Shown here: positions 1 through 10,972 of the stretch, one piece after another | Numbering within the stretch: the stretch's first letter is position 1 | Layout of the letters: every line of letters begins with the position of its first letter | Made by a program: the position numbers and the translations under genes | Notes under the pieces: model-generated | What the model was told of the DNA's origin: nothing | The model's database searches: none | Seen by the model: only the letters and a program-made list of their open reading frames with translations | Source: an uncultured Selenomonas sp. | GTDB lineage: Bacteria > Bacillota > Negativicutes > Selenomonadales > Selenomonadaceae | Assembly: GCA_902780535.1 (NCBI GenBank) | Contig: CACZFT010000026.1 | Location: forward strand, 1 to 32,678 | DNA: 32,678 nucleotides | Direction: 5' to 3'

Positions 1-1230
1 GCGCTGCGCGACGGCTTCATCATGACGACGCCGTTCACAATCTGTGGCTCCGTCTTCCTGCTGCTCGCGAATCTGCCGATTCCGGGCTACGCCGACTTCA
101 TGGCTGGCATCTTCGGCAAAGACTGGACGATTCCTCTGAACGCCGTCGCCGGCGGCACGTTCTCCGTGCTCGCCGTCATCGCCGTGCTCGCCATCACGTA
201 CAAGTACGTCGAGGCCGAGGGCTGCGATGCCATCATGGCTTCCATCCTCGCGCTCACGACGTTCATCATCGTCCTGCCGCCGTTTGCAGCGACAAAGGAC
301 GGCGTCATCGTGAACGACGTCATCCCGAAGGCCTGGGCAGGCAGCAACGGCGTCATCACGGCCATCCTCGTCAGCTTCTTCGTCTCGGCCGTCTTCTGCT
401 ACTGCGAAAAGAACCACATCGGCATCAAGATGCCGGATGCCGTCCCGGGCGGCGTTGCCAAAGCTTTTGAAGCACTCGTCCCTGGCATGGTTCTCTTCAC
501 GACGGCTGCCATCGTCTATGGCGTCTGCCACTTCGCACTCGGCACGACGTTCCCCGAGCTCATCTTCAAAATCATCCAGACGCCGCTGCAGGGCCTCTCG
601 GACAGCGTTGTCGGCGGCACGGTCATCGTCTCGCTGCAGTCCATCCTGTTCTGGGCCGGCATCCACGGCCCGAACGTCGTCGGCGGCGTCGTGAACCCGC
701 TGCTCATCGCGAACTCGCTCGACAACCAGGCGCTCATCGACGCCGGCCAGCAGCTCGCTGGAAATCCGGCCGCGAAAATCTTCACGTGCCAGATCAACGA
801 CGTCTTCGTCAAATCCGGCGGCTGCGGCCTCACGATGGGCTTCCTGATCGCCAGCTGGCTTTCGGCGAAATCCGACCAGATGAAATCCATCACGAAGCTC
901 GCAACGGTGCCGGGCCTCTTCAACATCAACGAGCCAATCATCTTCGGCCTGCCAATCGTCTTCAACCCGTACCTGCTCTTCCCGTTCATCTTCGTGCCGC
1001 TGTTTGCCTTCTTCATCACGTACGCTGCCATCGCCATCGGCTTCATGCCGCCGTTCAGCGCCGTGCAGGTGCCGTGGACGACGCCGCCGGTCATCGCAGG
1101 CCTCCTGCTCGACGGCTGGCAGGGCGCTGTCATCCAGATCATCAACCTTGCGATGGCCACGGCCGTCTACTTCCCGTTCGTCCGCGCACAGGACAAAAAG
1201 ATGCTCGAAGAAGAGCAGGAAGCAGCCTGA
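1..1230 (+). CDS. celB: PTS cellobiose-family EIIC permease (5' end outside window)
   Basis: This is the membrane channel subunit of a cellobiose/lichenan-type phosphotransferase permease, which imports beta-glucosides while they are phosphorylated. The frame is open from base 1 and begins with residues ALRDGFIMTTPFT, which in the family lies roughly 30-40 residues after the true start, so the start is upstream of the window; the ATG at 22 is internal. About 409 residues remain, with many hydrophobic segments and the conserved stretch INEPIIFGLPIVFNPYL in the C-terminal half. It heads a same-strand set with EIIB, EIIA and a GH1 glycosidase, which supports a beta-glucoside substrate. A palindromic repeat follows its stop, inside the operon. 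Assignment to the EIIC family is secure; the exact sugar is inferred. Confidence 0.93.
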   Translation, partial: ALRDGFIMTTPFTICGSVFLLLANLPIPGYADFMAGIFGKDWTIPLNAVAGGTFSVLAVIAVLAITYKYVEAEGCDAIMASILALTTFIIVLPPFAATKDGVIVNDVIPKAWAGSNGVITAILVSFFVSAVFCYCEKNHIGIKMPDAVPGGVAKAFEALVPGMVLFTTAAIVYGVCHFALGTTFPELIFKIIQTPLQGLSDSVVGGTVIVSLQSILFWAGIHGPNVVGGVVNPLLIANSLDNQALIDAGQQLAGNPAAKIFTCQINDVFVKSGGCGLTMGFLIASWLSAKSDQMKSITKLATVPGLFNINEPIIFGLPIVFNPYLLFPFIFVPLFAFFITYAAIAIGFMPPFSAVQVPWTTPPVIAGLLLDGWQGAVIQIINLAMATAVYFPFVRAQDKKMLEEEQEAA

Positions 1231-1241
1231 ACTGCACCAAT

Positions 1242-1293
1242 AGCTCCCCCTCTGGGGGAGCTGTCGAGCGATAGCGAGACTGAGAGGGTAAAG
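1242..1293 (+). repeat. Palindromic repeat R1, between EIIC and EIIB
   Basis: AGCTCCCCC (1242-1250) pairs with GGGGGAGCT (1254-1262) around a 3-base loop, and is followed by a degenerate second arm and GACTGAGAGGG. It has the architecture of the other repeats here (for example 6880-6940 and 32414-32470): a G/C-rich hairpin, a weaker second hairpin and a GACTGAgGGAG tail. It lacks a T-run, so it is not an obvious terminator. Confidence 0.75.
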
Positions 1294-1348
1294 CCACCAA
1301 CTCTGATAGATTCCATTTCATCGTTCATATTTTTAGGAGGAACCCATT

Positions 1349-1651
1349 ATGAAAAAAATCGTACTTCTCTGCGCTGCCGGCATGTCCACGAGCATCCTCG
1401 TCAAGAAGATGCAGGAAGCAGCCAAAGCCGACAGCTTTGACTGCGAAATCGCCGCGTATCCGACGTCCGAAGCGAAGGACAAGGCCGCCGATGCCGACGT
1501 CATCCTGCTCGGTCCGCAGGTGCGCTTCCAGGCGAAGAAGATTGCCGAGCAGTGCCCGGGCCGTCCCGTCGAGCCCATCGACATGCGCCTCTACGGCCGC
1601 ATGGACGGCGCCGGCGTGCTGAAGTTTGCCCGCGAAAAGATGGGCGCATGA
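1349..1651 (+). CDS. celA: PTS cellobiose-family EIIB
   Basis: This cytoplasmic phosphocarrier takes phosphate from EIIA and passes it to the incoming sugar bound by EIIC. It has 100 residues, the normal size for the lactose/cellobiose EIIB family. The N-terminal motif VLLCAAGMSTS carries the active-site cysteine at residue 8, directly after the first beta strand. An AGGAGG at 1335-1340 lies eight bases before the ATG. It sits between EIIC and EIIA, and EIIA starts 15 bases after its stop, so the three are almost certainly cotranscribed. Identification is confident; the sugar preference rests on the neighbouring GH1 gene. Confidence 0.95.
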   Translation: MKKIVLLCAAGMSTSILVKKMQEAAKADSFDCEIAAYPTSEAKDKAADADVILLGPQVRFQAKKIAEQCPGRPVEPIDMRLYGRMDGAGVLKFAREKMGA

Positions 1652-1666
1652 GGAGGAACTGACACG

Positions 1667-5175
<3,509 letters not shown>

Positions 5176-5230
5176 TGATGATTCCCACTTTCGTTACAAG
5201 ATAACAGGTTCCTCAAAAAACCATGTTCCT

Positions 5231-5259
5231 ATTGTATAACAATTCTGTTATAGAAGCAA
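5231..5259 (-). promoter_or_regulatory. nhaC promoter with internal palindromic operator candidate
   Basis: On the - strand, TTGCTT (5254-5259) and TACAAT (5231-5236) are separated by 17 bases, a good sigma-70 type promoter. TATAACA (5235-5241) and TGTTATA (5246-5252) form a perfect 7-bp inverted repeat with a 4-base centre, filling the spacer and touching the -10. A repressor bound there would block polymerase; no cognate regulator is visible. Confidence 0.65.
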
Positions 5260-5279
5260 CGCTTTTTCTGCAAGTATAC

Positions 5280-5310
5280 AAAAAAACAGAGGAGGCGCCG
5301 CCTCCTCTGT
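5280..5310 (-). terminator. Intrinsic terminator after ksgA
   Basis: On the - strand ACAGAGGAGGC pairs with GCCTCCTCTGT (arms 5300-5310 and 5286-5296) around a 3-base loop, followed by seven T. This is a textbook Rho-independent terminator 10 bases after the ksgA stop. Confidence 0.92.
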
Positions 5311-5320
5311 CATCTTCTGT

Positions 5321-6187
5321 TTACGATACAAATGCATCTGCAAGCCGACCGAATTCTTCGAGCGAAAGCGTTTCGCCTCTGCGCGTCGGGTCGATAGCCG
5401 CATGCTCGAGGGCGTCGCGGACCTGTTCTTTCGGGAAGCCACCGCCTTTGAGGGCGTTGGCGAGGGTCTTGCGGCGCTGGCCGAAGGCGGCTTTGACGAC
5501 GCGGAAGAAGGTTTTTTCATCGCGTACGGCGACGGCTGGCGTCTCGCGGACGCGGCAGGCGATGACGACGCTCATGACTTCCGGCGCGGGGATGAAGGAG
5601 CGCGGCGGGACGTCCAAAACAATTTCGGGCTCGGTGTAGTACTGGACGGCGACGGAGAGGGCGCCGTACGTTTTCGAGCCGGGTTTGGCGACCATGCGCT
5701 CGGCGACTTCTTTCTGCACCATCGTCACGAGGTGCGTGATGGGGAGATGTTGCTCGAGAAGCGCCATGAGGATGGGCGTCGTGATGTAGTACGGCAGGTT
5801 CGCCGCGACTTTGAACGCACCCTCGCCCATGATCTCGGGGATGTTGACTTTGAGGATGTCGCCCGGCACGATGCGGACGTTGTCGTAGCCTTTGAGCGTC
5901 TCGGCGAGGACAGCGGGGAGTTTTTTGTCGAGCTCGACGGCCGTGACCTGCGCACCTGTCTCGGCGAGGCCTTGCGTCAGCGTGCCGATGCCTGGGCCGA
6001 TCTCGAGCACGCGGTCACCCGCGTGGACGTCCGCCGCCTCGACGATGCCGTCGACGATGCCCTTGTCGATGAGGAAGTTCTGGCCGAGCTTCTTGCTCAT
6101 GTGGATGCCGAAGGCTTTCAAAATGTGCAGCGTGACCTCGCGGCTCGCGATGGTCGGATGCAAAACGTCTTTTTCTTGATTATTCAT
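5321..6187 (-). CDS. rsmA: 16S rRNA dimethyladenosine transferase KsgA/RsmA
   Basis: KsgA dimethylates two adjacent adenines in the 3' hairpin of 16S rRNA using SAM and acts as a late 30S assembly checkpoint. The family motifs are in order: KKLGQNFLID (32-41), SAM-binding LEIGPGIGT (61-69), acidic VELDK for the ribose (84-88) and catalytic NLPYY (130-134). I use the ATG at 6187, giving 288 residues; the frame is open 14 codons further, but that region is the rnmV 3' end and part of a repeat-altered sequence. The start overlaps the rnmV stop by 8 bases, so the genes are translationally coupled, as in the widespread rnmV-ksgA pair. Confidence 0.96.
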   Translation of the reverse strand: MNNQEKDVLHPTIASREVTLHILKAFGIHMSKKLGQNFLIDKGIVDGIVEAADVHAGDRVLEIGPGIGTLTQGLAETGAQVTAVELDKKLPAVLAETLKGYDNVRIVPGDILKVNIPEIMGEGAFKVAANLPYYITTPILMALLEQHLPITHLVTMVQKEVAERMVAKPGSKTYGALSVAVQYYTEPEIVLDVPPRSFIPAPEVMSVVIACRVRETPAVAVRDEKTFFRVVKAAFGQRRKTLANALKGGGFPKEQVRDALEHAAIDPTRRGETLSLEEFGRLADAFVS

Positions 6188-6818
6188 GTTGTTTGGCTTC
6201 TCCTTCGACTGCACGACGGATAGTCTCATCGCGCCCTACCTCCGACACTCCTTCCACCGCTTCGCGGTCCCCCTCCCTCTGAGAGGGAGGCAATTTATTG
6301 ACGGCCGCTTCGAATTCTTCGCGCGTGACGCCGTAGTGGTTGAGCCGCTTCAGAAAGGTCTTGGCGTTCGCAAAGCCGAGGCCGAGTGCGGCGCCAAGCT
6401 TTGCACGGCGCTTGCTCGCGTCTGCGCCGCCCGAGATGCCCGCGCGGATGAGGTCGGCGCCTGTGAACGTCGCGGTCGGCTCGATGTGATGCGTACGGAC
6501 TTTCGCGAGCGCCGAACGGATGGCGTCGGGCTTTGCCTGCTCGATGCCGATGTCATTGTTCGCCGTCGCATCCTCGACGGGCACGAAGGCGTGCTTCGCC
6601 TCGGGAAAGCGCTTCGCGAGGAATTTGCGGATGCGCTCGCCTGCGGAGTCGGGATCGGTCAGGATGATGATGCCGCGCTTCTTGTAGGCTTTCTCGATGT
6701 CATCGAGCGTCTTCTTGTGCAATGCGAAACCGCCCGTGATGATGCAGTCGGCGTCGACGGCCTTGTCGATGGCGACAACGTCCATCTTGCCTTCGACGAC
6801 GAGGACTTCTTGAATCAT
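6180..6818 (-). CDS. rnmV: Ribonuclease M5 with repeat-encoded C-terminal segment
   Basis: RNase M5 performs the final maturation of 5S rRNA in Firmicutes. The N-terminal Toprim domain shows VVEGKMD (catalytic Glu9) and TDPDSAG (Asp55, Asp57), followed by the C-terminal RNA-binding region. The protein is 212 residues, somewhat longer than usual. The surplus is explained by sequence: codons about 176-197 (LPPSQREGDREAV and on) are encoded by repeat copy R2 (6229-6293), nearly identical to the intergenic copy at 32542-32580. Normal homology ends near residue 174. AGGAG lies about 12 bases before the ATG. The repeat kept the frame open into the 8-base overlap with ksgA. Confidence 0.93.
   Translation of the reverse strand: MIQEVLVVEGKMDVVAIDKAVDADCIITGGFALHKKTLDDIEKAYKKRGIIILTDPDSAGERIRKFLAKRFPEAKHAFVPVEDATANNDIGIEQAKPDAIRSALAKVRTHHIEPTATFTGADLIRAGISGGADASKRRAKLGAALGLGFANAKTFLKRLNHYGVTREEFEAAVNKLPPSQREGDREAVEGVSEVGRDETIRRAVEGEAKQHE
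6229..6293 (-). repeat. Palindromic repeat R2 inside rnmV
   Basis: The + strand reads CCCTACCTCCGACACTCC, a CCACCGCTTCGCGGT hairpin and CCTCCCTC/GAGGGAGG (6272-6279, 6283-6290). The first 19 bases and the CCGCTTCGCGG block match the copy at 32542-32580. It lies wholly within the rnmV reading frame. Confidence 0.88.
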
Positions 6819-6879
6819 GTGATGTACTTGCTCCTATATGTTTGTATCTTTCAAATATGGAGCGCTTCTTTTTCCTGCA

Positions 6880-6940
6880 AGGCTCCCTCTTAGAGGGAGC
6901 TGTCAGCCGAATGGCTGACTGAGGGAGTAGTTGGGTGCTG
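6880..6940 (+). repeat. Palindromic repeat R3, left half of an inverted pair
   Basis: GCTCCCTC (6882-6889) pairs with GAGGGAGC (6893-6900), then GTCAGCC (6902-6908) with GGCTGAC (6913-6919), then tail GGGAGTAGTTGGGTGCTG (6923-6940). The tail pairs with 7006-7023 of copy R4 with one mismatch. Confidence 0.85.
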
Positions 6941-7005
6941 GAGACGAGCAAATATGCGAAACTTTGCTAAAGGACTTTAGCAAAGACCGTGTGCTCGTTC
7001 GGCTT
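6941..7005. repeat. Palindromic core between R3 and R4
   Basis: ACGAGCA (6944-6950) pairs with TGCTCGT (6992-6998), and CTTTGCTAAAG (6962-6972) with CTTTAGCAAAG (6975-6985) around two bases. With the flanking copies this makes one nested, roughly 190-base inverted structure filling the rnmV-tmk gap. No gene is visible in the gap. Confidence 0.8.
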
Positions 7006-7076
7006 CAGCACCCTACTACTCCCCCCGCCGCTCACGCGGCCCGTCCCCCCTCAATGAGGGGGGCTGCGGGATAAGC
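7006..7076 (-). repeat. Palindromic repeat R4, right half of an inverted pair
   Basis: CAGCACCCTACTACTCCC is followed by CCGCCGCTCACGCGGC and a CCCCCCTC/GAGGGGGG hairpin, then ATAAGCAACG. The copies at 26503-26552 and 31250-31320 share the GCTCACGCGGCCCGTCCCCCCTC block. It lies downstream of tmk and may serve as its mRNA 3' end, but no clear T-run follows. Confidence 0.85.
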
Positions 7077-7113
7077 AACGCTCCGTTCCTTCTAGTAGAT
7101 TTTCCTGGCAACG

Positions 7114-7794
7114 TCAGGCTTGTTTTTCAAGCACGCCTGTTACTGCAGCATACACTTCGGCGTGGATTTCTTCGATGCTTCTCGGCTGGCCGTCTTCGCT
7201 GCATTTCACGGTCTTCCAGCTGTATTTCTTCGCGAGGTCAAGGTAGGCCGCGTGGCACTTGGCGAGGTAAGCTTTGTCTTTTTCGTGGATGTCTTCTTTC
7301 GCGCCCGTTTCTTTCGCACGCGCGGCAATGAGCTGGTTCGCGACCGCGGGATCCATGTCGAGGAAGACGACGGCGTCGGGGACGGGGAGACCCATTTTGA
7401 CGAATTCGAGGTCCCAGAGCCACGCGAGGAAGGCTTCCCGCTCCTTGGCATCTTCGATTTTCACGGCCTGATGCACCATGTTCGATGTCGTGTAGCGGTC
7501 AGCGAGGATGATGTCGCCTGCATCGTACCATTTCTTCCACTTCGTGCGATACGAGGCATAGCGGTCGACGGCGAAAAATGTCGAGGCCGCGTAGGCGTTG
7601 ACGTCGTCGGCGTGGCCGCCAAACTTGCCGGAAAGATACATGCGCACGAGCGCCGAAGAATCGGATGCGTAGTCGGGGAACTCGACGCGGTGCACGGTGC
7701 GGCCGTCGCGGACGAGATGGTCGTAGAGCGCCTTCGTCTGCGTCGCCTTGCCGCTGCCGTCCCCGGCCTCGATGATGATAAGCTTGCCTTTCAT
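7114..7794 (-). CDS. tmk: Thymidylate kinase family protein
   Basis: This enzyme phosphorylates dTMP to dTDP for DNA synthesis. The P-loop GDGSGKAT spans residues 11-18 and the DRY motif residues 99-101, followed by TTSN. It has 226 residues, about the family size. The P-loop context EAGDGSGKATQT differs from the commoner EGxEGxGKTT form, so it belongs to a divergent clade, still consistent with dTMP kinase. Its ATG overlaps the stop of the decarboxylase gene as ATGA, indicating translational coupling. A decarboxylase next to tmk recalls the yaaO-tmk pair of Bacillus subtilis. Confidence 0.88.
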   Translation of the reverse strand: MKGKLIIIEAGDGSGKATQTKALYDHLVRDGRTVHRVEFPDYASDSSALVRMYLSGKFGGHADDVNAYAASTFFAVDRYASYRTKWKKWYDAGDIILADRYTTSNMVHQAVKIEDAKEREAFLAWLWDLEFVKMGLPVPDAVVFLDMDPAVANQLIAARAKETGAKEDIHEKDKAYLAKCHAAYLDLAKKYSWKTVKCSEDGQPRSIEEIHAEVYAAVTGVLEKQA

Positions 7795-9290
7795 ACCTGC
7801 CGTCCTTTCTCACACGATGCGCCGCTACCCTCTCCGCCAAAGGGGGAGGCTTTGCCCAGCACGAGCAGCGTCTGGAGCGATGCGTCCTCGGGCCCGACGA
7901 CCTTCCGTCCGACGGCCTGCATGGCGCGGATGTAGCGGATGGCGTCCTCCGTCACGCGGTCGCCGGGCACAAGGATCGGGATGCCGGGCGGGTAGAACAT
8001 GACCTGCTCGGCCGCGATGCGGCCAGCGGCCGTCTCAAAAGTCACGCGCTCTTTCGGCGCAAAGAACGCCGTGCGCGGGTCGGCGGCTGTCTCGGGGACT
8101 GGTGGCAACGATGGGAGCGTATCTTCTGCCATGTCCGCCGCTCTTCCTTGCCGTTCCTTCACGAGCGCCCGGAGCGCCGTGATGAGCTTTTCGATGGTCT
8201 CTTCCGTATCGGCGTATGTCACGAGGAACAGCACATTCCGCGCATCGGCCTCGGGGCCTGTGAGGCCAAGGCCTGTGACATCGACCGTGACTTTCGTGCG
8301 GTCGAGGCCGCTGGCGCCCGGCGTCTGGCAGTCTGCCGCGCCGAGGCAGCGGAGGCCCGGCAGTTCGTCAGCGGCCGCCCGCAAGCGATCCGCGAGGCGG
8401 AGCGCCTCTGCCCAGCGCATGCGTCCTTCCGTTGCCATCTGCATGCGCGCGATATCGATGGACGCCATGAGCAGCTGGTTCGGGCTCGTCGTCTGGAGGA
8501 GGCTCGCGGCCGCGCGGATGCGCTCGTCGTCGATGCGCGCGCCCTGCGTCAGGAGCAGCGAGCCCTGCGTCATGGCGCCGAGCAATTTGTGCGTCGATTG
8601 CGCGACAGCATCGGCGCCGCAGTCGAGCGCCTGCTTCGGCTGACCGGAATCTGCCGCAAAAAAACGCAGATGCGGCCCATGCGCCTCGTCGACGAGCAGC
8701 AGCATGCCCGCATCATGGAGGATGCGGGCGATGGCCGCGAGGTCGGTCGCGACGCCATAGTATGTCGGATAGACGAGCAGCGCGGCCTTTGCCTCTGGGT
8801 GCTCTCGCACGGCACGCCGCACGGTTTCTGGCGCAACGCCCATCGGGATGCCGAAACGTTCGCTGGCCTCGGGCGCCATCCAGACGGGCTTGGCCCCTGC
8901 GAGCACGATGCCGCCGATGACGGAGCGGTGCGCATTTCGCGGCACAAGCACGATGTCCCCGGGCGCGAGCGTGCCGACGAGCATGGCATGGATGGCCCCC
9001 GTCGTGCCGTTGACCATCAGATAGGCTTTGTCTGCACCATAGAGCCCCGATGCGAGTCGCTCAGCTTCGGCGATGCACATGGTCGGTTCGTGGAGGTCGT
9101 CGAGCTCCTCCATCAGCGAGACTTCCTCGCGCAGCCCTTCGTCCGTCACGAGCGAACGCAGCAGCGCATGCGCACCGAGTCCCTGCTTGTGCCCCGGCGT
9201 ATGGAATGCGAGCGCGCCACCCTCGCTGTAGGCCCGCATGGCCTCGGCAATCGGCGCATGATGCTGCGCATCCTGTCTGCTTTCTGTCAC
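7791..9290 (-). CDS. PLP-dependent Orn/Lys/Arg decarboxylase (YaaO-like)
   Basis: This fold-type I PLP enzyme decarboxylates a basic amino acid to a polyamine or its precursor. The N-terminal FHTPGHKQG motif (29-37) is typical of the family. DEAHG (201-205) contacts the cofactor, and STHKLLGAMTQGS carries the Schiff-base lysine K235. The C-terminal domain includes FYPPGIPILVPGD. It has 499 residues, as in the short YaaO/SpeA-like group rather than the 700-residue inducible enzymes. It overlaps degS-like and tmk genes by four bases each (ATGA). Residues about 479-489 (KASPFGGEG) are encoded by a fragment of the local repeat (R5), so the C-terminal end may not be ancestral. Substrate cannot be told from sequence. 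Confidence 0.9.
   Translation of the reverse strand: MTESRQDAQHHAPIAEAMRAYSEGGALAFHTPGHKQGLGAHALLRSLVTDEGLREEVSLMEELDDLHEPTMCIAEAERLASGLYGADKAYLMVNGTTGAIHAMLVGTLAPGDIVLVPRNAHRSVIGGIVLAGAKPVWMAPEASERFGIPMGVAPETVRRAVREHPEAKAALLVYPTYYGVATDLAAIARILHDAGMLLLVDEAHGPHLRFFAADSGQPKQALDCGADAVAQSTHKLLGAMTQGSLLLTQGARIDDERIRAAASLLQTTSPNQLLMASIDIARMQMATEGRMRWAEALRLADRLRAAADELPGLRCLGAADCQTPGASGLDRTKVTVDVTGLGLTGPEADARNVLFLVTYADTEETIEKLITALRALVKERQGRAADMAEDTLPSLPPVPETAADPRTAFFAPKERVTFETAAGRIAAEQVMFYPPGIPILVPGDRVTEDAIRYIRAMQAVGRKVVGPEDASLQTLLVLGKASPFGGEGSGASCEKGRQV
7825..7855 (-). repeat. Repeat fragment R5 in decarboxylase 3' end
   Basis: TACCCTCTCCGCCAAAGGGGGAGGCTT resembles the CCTCCC/GGGAGG core of the repeat family with a degenerate left arm. 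It is coding, near the gene end. Confidence 0.5.
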
Positions 9291-10588
9291 CGCTTCGCCT
9301 TCCTGCCTTTCGCGTCGCCGTCCTGCGGCGTTGCGACATCTTCTTTCTTGTACGGGATGCGCAGATGCACGCGCGTCCCCTTGCCGGGCGCCGACGTGAC
9401 ATTGAGCTCGGCGCCGACCATCTTCGCGCGCTCCTTCATGCTGACAAGGCCGAAATGGTTGCCGCTGTCAGCCGAGCCGTCATCGGCGGCTTTCATCTCC
9501 GCCTCGACGGCGGCTTCCACATCCTGAGACTCCGCTTCCTCTTTCTGCCGCGCCTCGAACTCATCGAGGTCGAAGCCCTTGCCCTCGTCTTCGATGAGGA
9601 TGGAGAGCGCCGCCTTCGTATAGAGCACACGCACGCGCGCCGTCTTGACCCCCGAGTGGTGCGCCACGTTGTTGAGCGCTTCCTGCACGATGCGGAATGC
9701 CGCGACCTCGACGTATTTCGAGAGCCGCACCGGCGTGCCGTCGAGCTGGTACTCCGCCGCGAGCACGCCGCGCGCGCCGAGCTTTGCCACGAGCTGGTGG
9801 ATGGCCGCCTCGAGCCCGATGTCGTCGAGCGCCATCGGCCGCATGTCGAAGATGACCTGCCGCACGCCCGACAGGCAGTCGCGAATCTGCTGGCGCATCT
9901 CCTGCAGGTTCGCCTTCGCCTCGTCGGGGTTGAAGTCGATGAGCTTTTCCACGATGCTCGCCTGAAACATCAGGTTCGCGAGATCCTGCGCCGGGCCGTC
10001 GTGCAGCTCGCGCGACATGCGATAGCGCTCTTCCTCGACCGCCTTGATGATGCGCGCGCCCACGAGCTTGTCTTTCTGCACGGCCTCAATCTGCCAGACG
10101 ACGCCCGAGACCTGCGTCGAGAGATAGTTCAGCACCGAGCCGATGGCGAGCGCGAGATGCTCGGCCTGCTGCAGCATCACCATGAGATGGCGCAGGCGGA
10201 GCTCCATCTTGTCGCGCTGGTCGCGCAGGCGCGCTTCCTTGTCGCGCTCGACGGCCAAGGCCACCTGCACGTTCTTCACCGCGTCGTAGCGCTCTTTCAT
10301 GCGCGCCTCGGAATCCTCTTCCTGCGCGAAATTCTTACTGGCAAGCGCGAGCTTCTGCTTCTCCTGCTGCTCCTGCTTTTCGAGCGCATCGACGCGCTCG
10401 ATGGTCTGGCGCACCTGGAACTTCAGGTCCTCGAGCTGCTTCTTCGCCGCCTCGACCTCCGTGCGCACCGACTCATAGATATCAAAGAGCTGCGACTTGT
10501 TGTCCTCGATTGTCGCAATCGTATTGTTCAGGATCTTCTTGAGCGACGCATCGCCCGAGAGCTCCAATCCCTCTGCTGCTTCCGCCAT
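9287..10588 (-). CDS. DegS-like sensor histidine kinase, cytoplasmic
   Basis: This is a HisKA_3-type histidine kinase of the NarL/DegS class. Residues 15-180 are a long coiled coil (DegS sensor type) without membrane segments, so the signal is intracellular. The dimerisation/phosphorylation motif EEERYRMSRELHDGPAQ places the phosphorylated histidine at H196. The ATPase domain has an N box around N306/N307 (EALNNVAHHS), G1 DEGKGFD (334-340) and G2 FGLVSMKERA (379-388). A hydrophilic acidic insert of about 35 residues (342-376) separates G1 from G2. No response regulator is encoded here; instead the gene overlaps a decarboxylase gene by ATGA. The C-terminus is basic (KGRKAKR). Family is certain, partner unknown. 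Confidence 0.93.
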   Translation of the reverse strand: MAEAAEGLELSGDASLKKILNNTIATIEDNKSQLFDIYESVRTEVEAAKKQLEDLKFQVRQTIERVDALEKQEQQEKQKLALASKNFAQEEDSEARMKERYDAVKNVQVALAVERDKEARLRDQRDKMELRLRHLMVMLQQAEHLALAIGSVLNYLSTQVSGVVWQIEAVQKDKLVGARIIKAVEEERYRMSRELHDGPAQDLANLMFQASIVEKLIDFNPDEAKANLQEMRQQIRDCLSGVRQVIFDMRPMALDDIGLEAAIHQLVAKLGARGVLAAEYQLDGTPVRLSKYVEVAAFRIVQEALNNVAHHSGVKTARVRVLYTKAALSILIEDEGKGFDLDEFEARQKEEAESQDVEAAVEAEMKAADDGSADSGNHFGLVSMKERAKMVGAELNVTSAPGKGTRVHLRIPYKKEDVATPQDGDAKGRKAKR

Positions 10589-10627
10589 AAGCTCCCTCCG
10601 TTCTTGTTGTTTCCCGTCTATTGTATC

Positions 10628-10798
10628 TCAATCGAATGAAGGTATCCAGAGAATCTTCGCCGTCAGCGTCCCTTGCGCAGATGGCGGCCGAGCACCGTCA
10701 GCAGCACGTACACACGCCTTGCCATCTTCCTGGATTTTCGCAAAGCATGCCACCGCGACGAGCACGACGAGCAGCAGAATCGAAATCTTCCGAGCCAT
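10628..10798 (-). CDS. Small hydrophobic secreted or membrane peptide, unknown
   Basis: A 56-residue frame starts MARKISILLLVVLVAVACFA, a basic N-terminus and hydrophobic core like a signal peptide or single membrane anchor. VACFA could be a weak lipoprotein box, but the position after Cys is not typical. AAAGGA lies eight bases before the ATG at 10798, and a promoter lies just upstream. It precedes the DegS-like kinase by 39 bases and would be the first gene of that operon. The part after residue 25 has little protein character and another frame there also looks plausible, so the C-terminus may be frameshifted. No family recognised. Confidence 0.42.
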   Translation of the reverse strand: MARKISILLLVVLVAVACFAKIQEDGKACVRAADGARPPSAQGTLTAKILWIPSFD

Positions 10799-10831
10799 GA
10801 AAATCATCCTTTCCATTCTGACATTCATTTT

Positions 10832-10860
10832 AGCATATCACATCCTGCGCATTCCTGAAA
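10832..10860 (-). promoter_or_regulatory. Promoter of small peptide-kinase-decarboxylase-tmk operon
   Basis: On the - strand TTTCAG (10855-10860) and TATGCT (10832-10837) are 17 bases apart, with a TG one base before the -10 (extended -10). It lies 34 bases upstream of the small-peptide ATG and back-to-back with the uma2 promoter. Confidence 0.5.
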
Positions 10861-10911
10861 GATTTACTGCATGAAAAAGCACGAACAGATTCCCTTTCCC
10901 CCGCAAAATGC

Positions 10912-10940
10912 TTTCGCCGACGCGCAAGAACGGGTATAAT
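10912..10940 (+). promoter_or_regulatory. Promoter of Uma2-family gene
   Basis: A consensus TATAAT (10935-10940) lies 32 bases before the ATG, with a weak TTTCGC at 10912-10917, 17 bases upstream. AAAGGAG at 10957-10963 is the ribosome-binding site. Confidence 0.6.
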
Positions 10941-10972
10941 GAAGGGAGAACAAAGGAAAGGAGTGGCCTGCC

